Shown piece by piece: positions 34,901 to 49,900 of a DNA stretch of 64,000 nt; position 1 is the stretch's first letter, and the number at the start of each line of letters is the position of its first letter. The notes below the pieces were generated by a model that was not told where the DNA came from, did no database searches, and saw only the letters and a list, made by a program, of their open reading frames with translations. Origin of the DNA: JADKHR01 sp041917295 (GTDB lineage: Bacteria; Elusimicrobiota; Elusimicrobia; FEN-1173); the NCBI GenBank assembly GCA_041917295.1, contig JAYRXX010000010.1, positions 91,006 through 155,005 of the forward strand. Reading direction: 5' to 3'. Both the position numbers and the translations under genes were made by a program.

Positions 34901-37900
34901 GAACCGACGAAAAGAAATCGATCTTAAAACGGATTGTGGACAACATGGGCGGTGTGGTGAATTGGGCCACGTTTAATGTTTTGGATGTGGAAACCCTCAT
35001 CAAAGGCGACCAGCTCAAGATAGGCGACAAAGCGCGGTTCAAGCTGGACGCATCCGCAGAGGTTTTCAATTTTTGGCTTAGTCTGGAAGAGGAAACAGTG
35101 CGGGTTAGGACCGACTACGATGTGTTGGGCCGGTTGTCCTCCACCCACGATCGACGGCGGTTGGCTCAACACGTCGACCAGGACATTGAATGGAACGCCA
35201 CGGCCTTTGATTATGCGGGCCGGGCCGTGGCGGACCAAACGGTAACCCACGTCAAACCCCGCCTGGGGGAAAACGATTACACGCTGACTTCGAACCGAAG
35301 CAATATCAAATACAACCTCAACGAACAGTGGCAGGAGTATAAAGACGATTCGATTGATTCAAGAACTCCGGAATTGTTTGTGAACAAAACCGTGAAGGAC
35401 ATGGCCTATGACGATTTTGGCGCTCTGTCTGGGCAACGGGAAGAAACCAACCAAGTGGGAACAAGCAAAATGGCTTTACCGGACGTTTTGGATTCCGACT
35501 ACCTGGAATCGGTGGGGTTGTGGGCAGGCGGAAAAGAATGGAGATGGTCGGACTTTAGTGAGGGAGAAAAAAAAGCCCTATTAAATAAAGAGGAAATAAC
35601 AAAGCAAGCAGGGCCCCAATCACCGCCCATTACAATCCAATTTAAAGACAACGCGGTTCATGTGGTTGTGGACATGACCGTTGAAACGGTTGTGACGCGG
35701 TCCAACGCTGTTAAAGATGGGCAAGGCCGTCTCGTGGGGTATACCGAAACGGTCAACTCCCGGGGCCCGGCGTTAAACCGCAACGAAACCCGCTTACGTA
35801 GTGACATTAAGTACGACAGCCAAGGGCGGGTTGAAACATATACCGATTCCGTGACCAGCGACGATGCGGATTTGATAAACACCGTGACCAAACGGACGAC
35901 CAGCGATTACGATCCCATGGGCCAGTTAACGGGTTACAAAGAAACGACGACCCAATACGAAGCGGGTGTTGAACTTAAAAAGCTGGACGTGACACGACAG
36001 GGGATGTTGTATGACGAACGGGGGCGACTGCTTCAATACGACGAAACCCAAGAAGGCACCGGCCTAAAAAAAGCACGGAAAATCGAGCGCCGGGCTATGA
36101 CCTACACCCCCGAAAGTCGATTGACGGGGTATAGCGAATCTGTTCGGGAACCGGACGACTTGGTGATTGAGGCGGTGGTGGACGCTATTAAATACAACCC
36201 TCTGGGCCAAGAAACGTCCCGGCACGATATCACAACCACTACCGGGAAAAACACGGCGGGCCAGGTGGTCTATTTGAGAACGGTTGAAAAAACAAGGCAT
36301 CAACAGGTTTACAATCCCTTGGGCCAGTTAAAAGCCTATGTGGAAACGGAAACAACGGACGACACCAAAGCCCGTCGCACCACGGTTTGGACCGATGGGA
36401 CCTATGACGACAAGGCACGGTTGTTTGGGTTTAAAGAAAAGGTGCTGACGCAAGATATGGGGAAGGTGCATCTTAACAGCGAATACAGAACAAACCGAGT
36501 GAATACCTGGTATAACGGCCGGGGCCTTATTGAGAGCCAAACCGAAGAAACCCGCCGGTCGGACGCGCCGGGCCTGGTGACGAAAACCGTGTTAAGCGCC
36601 ACGACCTACACGGCTCTGGGGCAAATGGAAAAGTATACCCAAACCGCCACAGAAGAAGTCCCGAACATTAACGACAAACTTCCGCCTATAATTTTAAAAA
36701 CCCGCACCACCACACGCCATTCCACCCAATTCAATGATGACCAATTAGTGGCCGAATTCGATGAAACCGTGGACACAATAAATAGCCAAACGGGCGACAC
36801 GTTAAACGTGAGTGAAAAGACTGTTTCAAGAAAAAGGACCTATTCTCCCGGCCGTGTCCTGACGAGTTATGAAGATACCCGAAGCTCAAACGCCACCGGG
36901 ACCACCGCCACAGTGGCGACGTGGCGTGCGGACAAGTTGGATGTTCATGGCCGAACCCTGTCGTCCACGGAATCCCAAACAACGGGGGCCCGCCATACCA
37001 CTTCCCAAAAAACAGATCAGGCCTATGACGATTTCGGTCGACTCATCCGTTACGAAGATCAAAACACCGATTCGGCCCGGCCGGACGTCATAGCGGAGTT
37101 GACTTGGGCGGGGTCCTACGACAACCAAAATCGGGTTATCGGGTTTGAAGAAACCAAGAAAGAATCGGGCCCGGACTTTTTATTGAACACCTACCGGGTG
37201 CGCCAATCGGGGGAAACAGTTTATGATGACTTTGGCCGGGTCACGAACTATACAGAATCGTCAACGGACGGGATGGGGTCTTTGTTCTCGACAGTCTGGA
37301 GCGGAACGTTTAACGGGCTTGGACAGCTGTCTGGGTTTAATGAGACCACAACCCAAACCGCCCCGGGTCTGAACATTCAAAGGGCGACAAATCGAAATAA
37401 CGCGAAATACGATATGCAAGGGCGGCTTTTTTCTTATGAAGACACTGTCTGGTCCGAAGACACCCCGGAATTAACAACACTCACCAACCGAACCGACACA
37501 CAGTATGACGACCTAAAAGGCCGGGTCAACGCATTTACGGAAACGACTCACAAAAAGGATAAACTCAACAAAGAATTACATTCGGTCAAAAAAGAACGGA
37601 CCACCGCCAACTACGACGACCAGGACCGATTCATTTCCTATGCGGAAACGGAAAGCGAAGACACCGACCGGCCTAAAACCACAATCAACACGGTGTTTTC
37701 CAACGCGGGATACAATGGGCTAGGCCAGATGACGGGCTGGGACGAATCCAAACGGGAATTCGGTTTAAATTTGGATTTCACCACCAAATTGGTCGTGAGC
37801 GACCGACAGTATAAAGACCCCATGAAATTGGGCCGGTTAACCCACGAACAGAAAGAACGCACTGTTTACGCCTCGGCCGAAGGACCCAACAAAGGCGTCA

Positions 37901-40900
37901 CGACCACAACGACACAAGACATAACGGGCTACAACAACTTTAACCGGGCCACCCAATGGACGGAGACTGCCACCCGAAAAGGCGAACGGCTAAATCAAAT
38001 CAGTGAAACAAAACGGACCGGGACCGACATTGACATCAAAGGCCGTGTGCGGGGTTACACTGAAATAACAACCTCTTCCGAGGCGGCGGGCGTGACGAGC
38101 GATTCAAATTCTTTGTTTGAGTATGATGGATTGGGGCGCCTCTCGAAATCGACGGAAGATACCAGCCGGGTTGCGGGGAGCGCCCTTAATACAAAAACGA
38201 CCACGGTTAAATCCGACATTGCGTATCGGGGCTTTTCATTGCAAGAGGCCGAAAAGGAAATTGTCACGGACCAAACTCTCAATTTGGTGACGACATACAA
38301 ACGCACGGGTCGAACATTTAACGAGTTGGGGCAGGCAACCGGATACACAGAAATTGTCGATAGAACGACCCCCAACACCGCCACATCGAACCTTAACCAA
38401 AACAACATCAACAGCGGCCTGACCAACGTTCGGACAGGTCAGACATTTGACGCGCAAGGGCGGTTGACCTCTTACATTGAGGAAATGACGGAGGGCCAAC
38501 GGCGTGAAACAACAAACTGGAGCGGCCTGTTAAATCGGGACGGACAAGCGATCGATGTGCGGGTCCTATTAAAGAAATATGACGGTGCCCGCCTTCAGCC
38601 GTATCAAGAAATATCGACACACAAACAAAGCCAATACAACGACCAGGGACAAACGGTTGATTATACCGAGACCACGGAAGACAGTGCCGCCCCCTTGGCG
38701 GACGAATCGGTTGTTTGGACCGGCCGATACAACAACCTGGGGCAATTAGCGAACATGACGGAAGTGAAGACCCGCAGTGGGGACACGGCGACCACAACAC
38801 GGGATATCCAATACCGGGCGGATGGATTGCAAGCGGCTGTTCAGGAAAGAATCCACAACAATGCGACGAACCTCTTAACCGTGACACAAGATTGGACGTA
38901 TGACAGTTACCGCGCGGGGGGATATCAAGACGGCTTTACGTTGGTAACCCGACGCAAAGGGGTGGACACCGACGGCAACAGGCTAGACACCCAAACAAAA
39001 ACCACCCGGCTCAGTACGACCTATGACGCGGAAGGGCGACTGGCCTCCTCGCAAGAAACGGTGGTATCCGATGCGGAATCAAACGTGACCAAAACAACAA
39101 CGGTTGGTGGCCTGACCTATGACGGCCTCGACCGAATCATAAATCGAACCGAAGAAATAGCCCGTAAAGGGGAGGGACTTGACTCGTTAGACACAACTTA
39201 TTTGTCCAATGTTCTTTTTGATCCCCAAACCGGGCGCCAAACCTCATATCTTCAAACAACAGAGTCGGCGGCAACCCCAAACTTAACGACCACGGTCACT
39301 CGCCTGAATAAAAAGTTTGACGATCACGGCCGAGTAACAGAATACGAAGATACCACTGAACAATTCGATAAAACCATTAAGCTACCGGCCACCGGCCTCC
39401 ATGCCGTTTCTGTCACAACCCGGTCGGACATGAAATTTTTGGGCGCCGAACAGCTGAACAGTTACACAGAGTCCACCAGCGGGGCGTTGGGGTCCCAGTC
39501 CATCCAGTGGGTTGGGACATACAACGACCTTGGCCAACTCGTTAAAACAGTCGAAAGCGGGCTGGGATCAACCGGAAATTTCATGAGAGAGACGAAAGCC
39601 ATTCAATACGACGTTCACGACCGGCGAACCAATTTCGAGGAAACATCCCACACTGACGCGTTTGGGAACGCCAACCGGACCTGGTCGAAGGGGGCGTATA
39701 ACACCCTGGGCCAATTGGCCTATTATGAGGAAGCTGGACACAACAGCGAACAAGGGAACTACACAAAAACCTGGACCACCGAACCGTTTGCCAACGCTTA
39801 CGACGCGGCCGGGCGGCAAGCCAATTACCGGGAAACCCAGGTGCGCACCTTTGCCCCGGGAACCGTGGGAGGAACAAAAACAACCGCGCGGGACTGGACC
39901 AACGGGACATTCAACGAGTTAGGACAGCTGATTGGTTACGTTGAAGTCACAGGAACCTTTTCCCCTGGCGTTGCTAACGAGACATCCATTCGATTCTGGC
40001 AGGGCACAAAATACGATGATCCCGGTCGACTCAAAAAAACGGTTGAAGAAACAACCACCCTCCGGTACACTCCGACTCTTTTCATGCCCTCCGTGGAAAC
40101 ATTGCTGGAGATTCCTCTCCTCTTGGGAAGGGGAACCATTAATCACACCGACACGGTCCATCGAGATTACGAAGTTCTTGGCTTTAATCCGGAGGGCCTG
40201 GCCTCGAGCTATACGGATAACACAACCCGCCTGGTAAAAGACACGGCCAACAATATCTTGATTGATACGACCAACAATCTGACCCGTTCAAACATCGTAT
40301 ACGATCTAACCCGCCTCCAATCCTATAACGACACGATTATCTCTAACGGAATCAATTCCACTAAAACCTGGGCGGTTGAAAAAGATGCCCAAGGCCGCGG
40401 GAAATACGACGAAAACGGTCGCCCCCTTGGGTTCCATGAAACGGGGCATTCAGATGGAAGCGGCCACAACAAATTTACTCGGACGGGAATGGTTTATAAC
40501 TCGGATGGGTTTGTAACGAACTATCAGGAAGAAGGTACGGTGAACAATCAGTGGTCAAGCCGGAATTGGGAGGCCACGGGGGCAGGCGCCTACGACGTTT
40601 TGGGGCGACTCATGAACCAAAAGGAAACAGGCCGCACCGATTCGGGCTATTACGAAAAGGCTCAAACTGGGATTGGCTATAACCTTTTGTCCCAATTAAC
40701 CCGATACAACGAGTCCGGCTGGACTGTGGCCCAGGGGGCGTATACAAAGGAATGGATCAATGGCCAATACGATTCAAAAGAGCGCACGTTGTCTTATGAC
40801 CAAACCACCAACGATTCGTTGGGGAAAAAGGCGATTATTCATTGGGCGGGTGGGACCTACAACAATTTAGGCCAGTTGGTCCGCTATGTGGAAACGGGAA

Positions 40901-43900
40901 CAGAACAAATTGAAGGGTCAGCCACACAAAATGTTCAAACAGAATGGACAGCTGATTTCAGCGATGGATACACAAACACCCTTTCGACCCACAACAGAAC
41001 GAAAACAACCCGCTCAACGGTCGGGTCCAACGACTGGACAGAGGTGGAACGGGAATGGTCCCACGCCGAATACAACACGGATCACCGATTAATGGAATTC
41101 CGTGAGCAAACAACCACCACAAAATCCGTTGAAGGGGTGGAGGAAAAGGCCATCTCCACGGTCATCCGGGAATCAACAGACTATTACGACACCCGCGACG
41201 CCGCTAACAATGCCTACAAAGGAATGGTCCGGGGGTATAAAGAACTCCAGATGGGTTCCGGAGCCTCCGAGAAACCATCTCAAGTTATTGTGGACAAGAT
41301 TTCATACACCGACCGGGGTCATCAGGTAGAAAGCCAAGTTGTCACCGCGGACGAAGACCTCACCAGCGCCATCCTGCGCCGCCTGGCCGAATGGCTGGGA
41401 GACGACCCGGCAAAATCGCTTATGTTGAAGGGGGGAATTGAACTGGCCACTCTGTTTTACAAGTACGGCACCACGGCCGCAGACGCCACCCCCCACGATT
41501 TGGTGACCAACTGGATAAACGCCAACCTGACTGCCGCAGATCCTATCGGATTATCTCTTTTGAAATCAATTGTTGACAACCTCCACAGTTTTGTTAACGA
41601 AGTGGTCATTGATCCTATTGGAAAACTAACAAACAACATCGAATCGCTCATTCAACAAATTAAGTTAAATTTATCTCAACTAAAAACGACCGTAGACTTG
41701 CTTAAAGCCCAAGTGGAAGCGTTGTTCAAAGTGGCGACTGACAACATTAAACCCGACAACATCAATGAAAAGGGAGACCTCCCGAAGGTTTTCATTCAGT
41801 CCGACGCTTACAAATCCCTGCGGCCGTTTGATTTCAGTTTAAGCGTCACCCAAAAAACGGTCACCGCCTGGGACAACGGCCGCCCAACGAAGTGGACCGA
41901 AAAGACCCGTTCCTCCGCCGCCAAAGGCAAAACCATCACTTCCGAAGTGGAAGTCACATACAAAGGAACCACCCAACGCCAATCCACCTACAGCGCCCGC
42001 ATCCATGAAACCGGGAAAGACGGTGCAGGATCGAACGTTGACAAGGTAACTCACCTTTTTAAATCAGGGTTCCGGTATTCATCAGAAGATCAACCAGACG
42101 AATTTAAGGAGATGAGCTTTGAAGGGGACTCCCTAACGATTAACGAGCGTTCAACACCATGGAATTCCCTGACACAAGCTCAAAAAGGAACGTTTCTTGA
42201 TGACCTTCTAAACCAAAACGCCACGGTAAGGGAACTTGTAAACATAATGGAGTATGAGAACATTATCTACGATCCAGCCGGCAGAATGACGGGTTTCGAC
42301 TTGACTTCCCACCGGTACGGATACGCAGAACAAGCCTATACAGAACTGTCTAGCGTGTACAACTCTATCACCACATTAGAGGAAATGATTGTAAAACAAG
42401 AAGAAAAGATAAAAACCCTATATGACCCATCGCTTGAAACGGGTGCGTTTGCAGACAGGAGGACAGAATGGATAGAGAAGTATCAACAATTGCGCTCCCA
42501 ATTGGCCAACGAGTTGTCGTCCTTGCCAACCGTTGCAAAATCTCTCCCTGACATCCCGACTAATGCAAAGTTAACTTTGAACGAGATGAAAGTTATGATG
42601 GAAGCGTTGCCCAAAGTTATCGAATTGCGGTTTTTAAGTGAAGCCGATAAAGAGGTGAAGCTGGAACAGGCCCAAACTGCCTATGAAGTAGCCGCCCAGG
42701 ATTTTTCAAACAAGTCTATCTCCTTGGCACAAACTCAAGTAGACCTCTATAACCAGCATGAAGCATGGCGTGATGAGATTTCTCGGTTTAATACCCTGGT
42801 GGAAGACTGGAAATTTTCACAGGATCAAGCGCCTGAAGGACAAACACTTGAAGAGCAGGTCACGGCACTCAACACCAATGTGAGTTTTCTTGAGAACCAT
42901 GTGGGTGATTCTATTGTTCCTGCGACGGTTCCAGACACAGAATTAAAAAAGATTCAATCCGCATTTACCAATTTTAAGGTAGCCCTTGAAAATTGGCAGA
43001 AAGCGCTTTCCCCTGACGCAAAGGACGACAATAACCCTTATGATTGGTCTGATTTGAGTTCAATCATCAATGACCAGGGTGAATTGGCGGACACCATAAA
43101 AGGGATCCGAGAACAGTGGGCTGACGCAAATTCAACGACCGATATCGAAGACCGATTAATCGCAGAAAAGAACAACCTCACCGCCATAACGAACGAGAAA
43201 CAAGCTTTCACGACCGATCCAAAGGGAGCCCTTAAAACGGAACAATTGACAATTGAAGATGCCCGTAAAGACGTGGATTCATTGCTAACCAACACAGGCG
43301 CGTTATCGAACGCCACAAAATCCCTGGCGACATGGCGCAACGAATTTGACGCCGTCCAAACGATTGACGATCAAACCGTCGCATGGTCCGACCCCAATAC
43401 CCCTATGTCGGAAGAACGCGCCGAATCACTAGGTAAATCTTCCGCGGGCCAAATATCCCCTACGGACTCTCTGACAAACATTTTATCGGACGCAACCACC
43501 ATTAAATCCACCGTTCAGTCTTTGATGGAAAAATCAGAAAGTGCCGGGGATCACCTGAATAAATCAATTAACAAAACGGGCGGATACGGCGACACATACA
43601 ACACAAAACTGGCTGAGCTCACCACCGCCCTGTCCGACCTCAAATCGGCGTTAAGCTATAGCCCCACGTCATTGGGGCAAAAGGTAGTGGGTTTTTCTTC
43701 GGATCTTGAAAAATACTTAGTTGGCGCCCGAGACATTGCTGTTATTGAAAAAGAAAGGCGAAGGCTAGTTAAAGCGATTGGAGACACGCGTGATGAAATA
43801 TCTGTTAACTTAACAAATAACTACTTAGGTAGAGATATTCTTAACGTTGAATATAAAAATGGAGGTGCTAAAGAATGGTGGGCTGGACGAAGAGTGCACG

Positions 43901-46900
43901 TTAATTTAGATGGAACATTAAAAAACACCTCTACGTATGTTACTAAAAACGGCGATCCCGGCGATTCAGGATTCACCACGGTTTCCCAAGAAAATGCCCT
44001 TTCGGTAATAACAAGCATCCTTGATGAAGCTTTTCGTTACAGGCAACTTGGGACAAGCGGCACTATTAGCGGAAAACCTTATGATCGATATAGAGGACTG
44101 AGGTATAGAGGACGTTGGGGACGTGGGGGCTTTCCTAGGCAGGCAAATACTCTGATTTCAGTAACATACACAGATCAGCTCTTAAATCAAGATGCCGGCT
44201 TCGAAGTGCGATCGATAAATAGACGCCTTCTAGAAAAGAGAGAAATGGTTGATGGAATATGGGGGAATTGGGCTAATATTAACTCTAAAGTGAATTTCGA
44301 AATAGAATCGGGATTAAAAAACTACTTTAACGGGTCAAACCGCGTAGATAATTTTTCTTCTGTTGGAGGGTCGTTCGCAAAGGCGGAATTAGCCGGCGGT
44401 TTATTACTTGTAGACCATAATTTCAAACAGGGCCTTTCCCCCATGCAGTTGAAAGTAACGACTTTAACTTCCGAGATTGATGGTCAATTATCGGGTTTGG
44501 CTGGGCAATGGACTAAAGTATCCAACGCCCTGGGCGAGATTGCCACGTCATTGGCAACGGCTGTTACCAATGAGACCACCTACAACACAAAAAAGACCTC
44601 TTTTGACCGAGCTGAGTCCAAACTTAATGCGGCCACCACAGCTCTGAACGCCGCGAATACCGTCCATAATTTTGCCTATCAAAAACATTCTGCGATTGTT
44701 GACATTTTGGGAACGATCACTATCCCTGGCCTGTCGGCCCATACCGAACAACTAAAAAACACGATCACTTTATTGAACCAACAGGGGAGGGAATGGAAAA
44801 CGGCACACCAAACACGTGTGAAAGCCACCAGCGAATATGCCTCCGCTCAAAATGAAATGAGCGTTTCCGGCGGATTACGAAAAACGGCCGAGTCGCTTTT
44901 TAACGAGTTAATGACCCGATATAAATTTTCTAAGGAGACCATGGCAGACTGGGAAACAGAAGAAACCAATCTTGAAAATATGAAAATCGACTTGAATGGG
45001 GGCCGAAAAGACGGAAGCACTGTGGTCGGACTGGCACAACGATTGAGAGATACGTTAATTAATCAGAAATTCACTTTTCAAAAGGGGGGGTCAAAGATAG
45101 ACATATCTTTAGATAAAACTTCGGAAGGACGCGCCCTTTTGGATCAACTTGTTTCAAGAAAACCGTTCATGGTGGAAGGGGTTCAACTCAATCTCAAAGA
45201 ACTGGCCGAGTCCGATAAAGTCCTCATTCGTGTCTCAGCGGCTGAGGAAAAGACTTCCGCACGAAGAAATACCATTTACGATGGGCGAGGTCTGGTGAAA
45301 GGCTACCAGGAAATTACTTTTAAAGGGACCCGATTGGAGGTGACCCATGAGGATGGGTCTGTCCAGGAACGGTCTTGGAAAAAGGGTGGGATGAACTTTC
45401 TTTCCATTGATGACAAAAATTCTATTTTTAGGAATGTGTTGGATATTTCTGGTGATGGGGCGAACCTGACCGCGCAGTTGCCGGGGGATGGGGCCATTGA
45501 AGCCACGGAGGTTGTTTCTCAAACGTATAACGAGAAAGGGCAAGTAGATAATCAAGTTAATCTTTATACAGTTTATAAGGTCAATGGGACAACGGCGGAA
45601 CGCCGCAAGTCGACCGTAACCACGTCGGACATTCAATACGATGAACTGGGGCGGGTTCTTAAACAAAAAAGAGTCACTGAGGAAAATGACGATACGGTTC
45701 TTCGACACCGTGGTAAAGTGACGACTGAAACGACCTTGGCTCCAAATGAATACGACGACAAAGATCGGTTAACTCGCTCTTCGATTAAAATTGTTGAGGA
45801 TGTTCGAAACTGGTCGGATCCGGCTCAAGCGGATTTGCACAAAGAATCCACCGTTGATTTGAGCATAGAAGGATACAATGAACTGAACCAGGCCGTTCAA
45901 ACAACCCGCGTGACCCAGGAAGGGGAGCGCGCCGTCATCGAAATGACGCTGGCTGAGAATCGTCACAATCAACAAGGCCAAATTATCTTTTCACGGGTTC
46001 GAACGATTGAAACAAGTCCGGGCTCGGTCCAACTTATTTTGCCCATCATTAACACTCTCCGAAAAGAGACAAAAGCGGAGAAGGTGGTTTTGCCTTCCGG
46101 GGTTGATGGAAAAGTTTATGACTTGGAATCTTGGGGACATCAATATGACGCCTCGGGGAAACTATTAAGTGTGACAACTTTAACGTTTGAGGGTCCCCTT
46201 TCTATTCAAGAAAAATTGGACTACGTTTACGATTCAACAAAAGATTCGGCGACAACAATCACATCGACCAAGTTAGAGATGGGGGTTGTAAAGGACCTGG
46301 CAAATAGGTCAACACCCTATTACCATTCGACGACAACGGCCACAACCATAGAAAAACACGATAGTGCGGGCCGTGCGGTTAGGCAAACCCGAACATCCAT
46401 AGTGGATGGGCATAAGACGGTCGAAACCACTCACCCCGGCACAGACATGGCTTATTTTGATTCAGGCCCTTTAAAATACTCCAAATCCACGGTTAAAGAA
46501 TATTTCATCGAAAAGGACCAATGGGTAACCGCTGGTGACTCCATCGTTACCTTGGAAATTGACAAGCTGGATGTAAAAAAAAGAGTTTTGCGGCAGAAAC
46601 GAACAGTGGATTCTAACGGAAAAAGGACAATCGAAAGCAATTTACTAAGCGACGGAGTGACAGAAGATTTTGCTTACAACGACCACGATCAAATGACCCA
46701 TCAAACTCTGCTCATGAAAGAATCCTCTTTGGATGCAAGCATTCCTTACAATAAAACTATGGTTGTCACGCGCACATACGACAAATATGACGACGCCGGA
46801 AGGGTTTTAACCGCCACACGCGAAACCATTGAAAAAAACAGCGATGGGCAAAATATTGGGAAAACCCATGAACAATCGTTTTATTCCTACACCCTGTTGG

Positions 46901-49900
46901 GGCAAACCGCGGAATTGGAAAATCGTCAAACCACTTATTTGGTTGGGCAGTCGGGAGATTGGAGCAAAGACAAGGAAACCACCAATGTCACGTGGGCTTC
47001 GGCAGGGTCTTACGATGCCGGGGGGCGTATGCGGAGGTTTATTACTCTTTCGTCTCCAGGAACACAGTTTCAGTTCTATTCACTTCCACCAAACAATCTT
47101 CTTCAGAACCACACGGGCCCAGTACATTGGATGGATTTAAGCGAAGAAGGTAAAAGACGGCTGATCGCTGGGGGATTGATCCAGAATATGGGGGATGTGG
47201 CGGCTGTAACCGCTATGGAAGATGTGGGTTACGACAGTTTGGGACGAATGAATACTTGGGTAGGCCGAACGCGCGCCATGGGGCACCTTCCTTCAATTGG
47301 TTTTAAATCCCTTTTGGTCACCAGTTACGCAGGAGCGGATCCTGTTGACTTTACCCCCGTGCGAGCGGAGAAAATGTTGCCCGGCGGCCCCTACGACCGT
47401 GGGTTCATGGACCACTTTGGAAAAGGGACGCTCACTTTTGAAAATGGAAAAAAACGATTGGTCTCCTCCCTGTCCATACAAGAAAAAGGAGATTTGATCC
47501 GTTTGGGAGCGGGGATTCTTTCCTCAGTTCAGATCAGTGATGGGCAGGGGGGGCTATTTTCAGTTGACAATGTTACCCTTTCATTGCCAGTGGACAACAC
47601 GTCTGTTTCCCTTCGCTGTGAAACAGGATTTGACGGGTTGGGACGCATGAATAGTATGGTTGAAGCTTCAATTTCGGGTGGGAGTTGGGTGAATAACGGT
47701 GTTTTAACACCCATTCATGCTGACAATGAAACCCTCAGCCGCTTAAATAATTGGGCCTCCATGGGGACCACCGTTTCTTTAGATCAAGCCCAAAACATGC
47801 CCAATAACCCTGTCACGGTCAATCGCATGTCCAACGTGTTTTACTCACCGGAAGGGAAAATGAATTCCTGGACCTCCAACCAACAGAAAATTTGGATGGC
47901 CTTAAAAGACGTTCGGCTGAATGCCCAAGGAGTAGTCGAATTAACTCGTAACCTCAAAACGACAAACATTCGGGAAGAAACCGCTTTTGATGATCGAGGT
48001 CATGAGGTGGCGGTGCGGGCCAGCCAGGTAACGAATTCAGCCTCGGGGCAGAATGTGACCACAAGGTCCTGGTCTTTTTTCAATTATGAGCCCACGCAAC
48101 AAGGCCAGGTGGCCTCGGCCGCACGGGCGGTAAACGCGCTTCGCCTTTACGAAGAGATTATTGATGGCGCTCCCACTTGGGTCGCCGAACGGACCGACGC
48201 CACTTATCGGGAAGATTATAAACTTCAGTTATCCATAGACGTTTACGATAAAACCCGCGTCGAGCGACAATCGGGTGTGACACTCAAGGATAGCTTGACC
48301 CAACTTCAAACGGGGCACCTTCGCGATTTAGTGCCGACCGTTGTTTCCCAAACTTTTTGGCAAAACGGCGGGTTTGATAGCTTCTTTTCAAAACAGGCGC
48401 AGGTTCCACCTGCAATAGAAACCACGGTGTTTGAGTATGACTTGTTCACCTACACCGGCAACAATGAGGTGCCCCGAATATCCAAGACAACTGTTTCAAA
48501 ACAGGAGGCGGACGGGTCTAAAACAGCTGAAAGAACACAATATTTCTATTCCGCCAACATTGATCCAACTAAACCGGCCTGGACACGAACGACGTTTGCC
48601 CAAGGGGCTACGTTTGACAATGAGGGGGTTTGGGTTCCGGGGGGTCAAAACGAGGTGATTATTGTTGAAGATACAAAACTAAACTACGACAGCGATGAAC
48701 GGATTCGTTCTTCACGAACCATAAAAACAAACGCTCAGGGACAAATCATTGAGGCGGTTGACACCGACTATCTGAGTTACGATCCCGAAGGGCGAATCAC
48801 ACGATCGGACAAGAAAATATATTCAAATTCGATGGGTCTCATGACCCTGGCCGCTGAACAGGAAACTCCTCCGGAAGTGGTGCAGGATTTTCGATTGATG
48901 TGGGCTGGGACAGCGCCTTTAACCACAGAAAAAACGCACGTTGAAACTTACGGCGCCCGTCGGCCTGTGGCCACACAGGTTCTGACCGTTAAGCCGTTGG
49001 GATCAACCAGCTTGGACTTTAACACTTTTACTTATGATTTGAGGGGTCGGCTAACAGCCACCACAAACCTATCCGCCATTGGAGTATCTCCGGACACGGT
49101 TCCTGGGAGCAGGTCGTTTTCAACCCAGGACTTCACTGACTGGACATCCACAAGCCGGAGTTGGAAAACAACAGATTATGAAGAATCAGGCGCGCTGGCT
49201 GGCCTTGCCCATTCCTACACAGAGATCGGGGCCAGTTCAGCGGCCCCGCAAATCCTGGTTGAACGGACCCTTTCAGAAATTCAATACGACGACCTACGTC
49301 GGTTAACCCACAGCAAAACAGTGGAGAAAGAGTATATTCTCGGATCAGCGCCTGGCACACCTCCCTTTACTAATCTACCCGCGAATAAAAGTGTGGGGGC
49401 CGAGCGAACGATTACGCTTCAAGTGGGTATTGGACAAGAAGCCGGATATGACAGTCAAAATCGGATCGCTCGGTTGACCCGAAACACTGTGTCGGATGGC
49501 ATTGAAACCCATGAAGAAATTCGCCACACTTTTGACGTTAAGGAAGACCGTGTCGAAAAAAGCCTTGTTTCGACAACGCTCTCGGCAACCCAAGAAAAAG
49601 GTGGTGCCGGATATTATAGCCGGAATTACGATGAAACAATCGAATATTTGATTTTTGACGGTAAAGACTTAGGCCGGACAGGTCGCGCCAGATCACAAAG
49701 GAAAACACTGGTGGAAGGAGCCCTTACATCGGTTGAGGATGTGTCTTACGCCTACAATGGCGCCGGTCAAGTTTTGCAGACCATCATTGAAAGGCGTGAG
49801 ACAGGGGCGGGATTGGATCATCGAATTCGTACCGCAACAACTGTCACTGATTTTGACGAATTTGGCCGGATGAAAATTTTCAATCGGTCGACAAAAGAAG

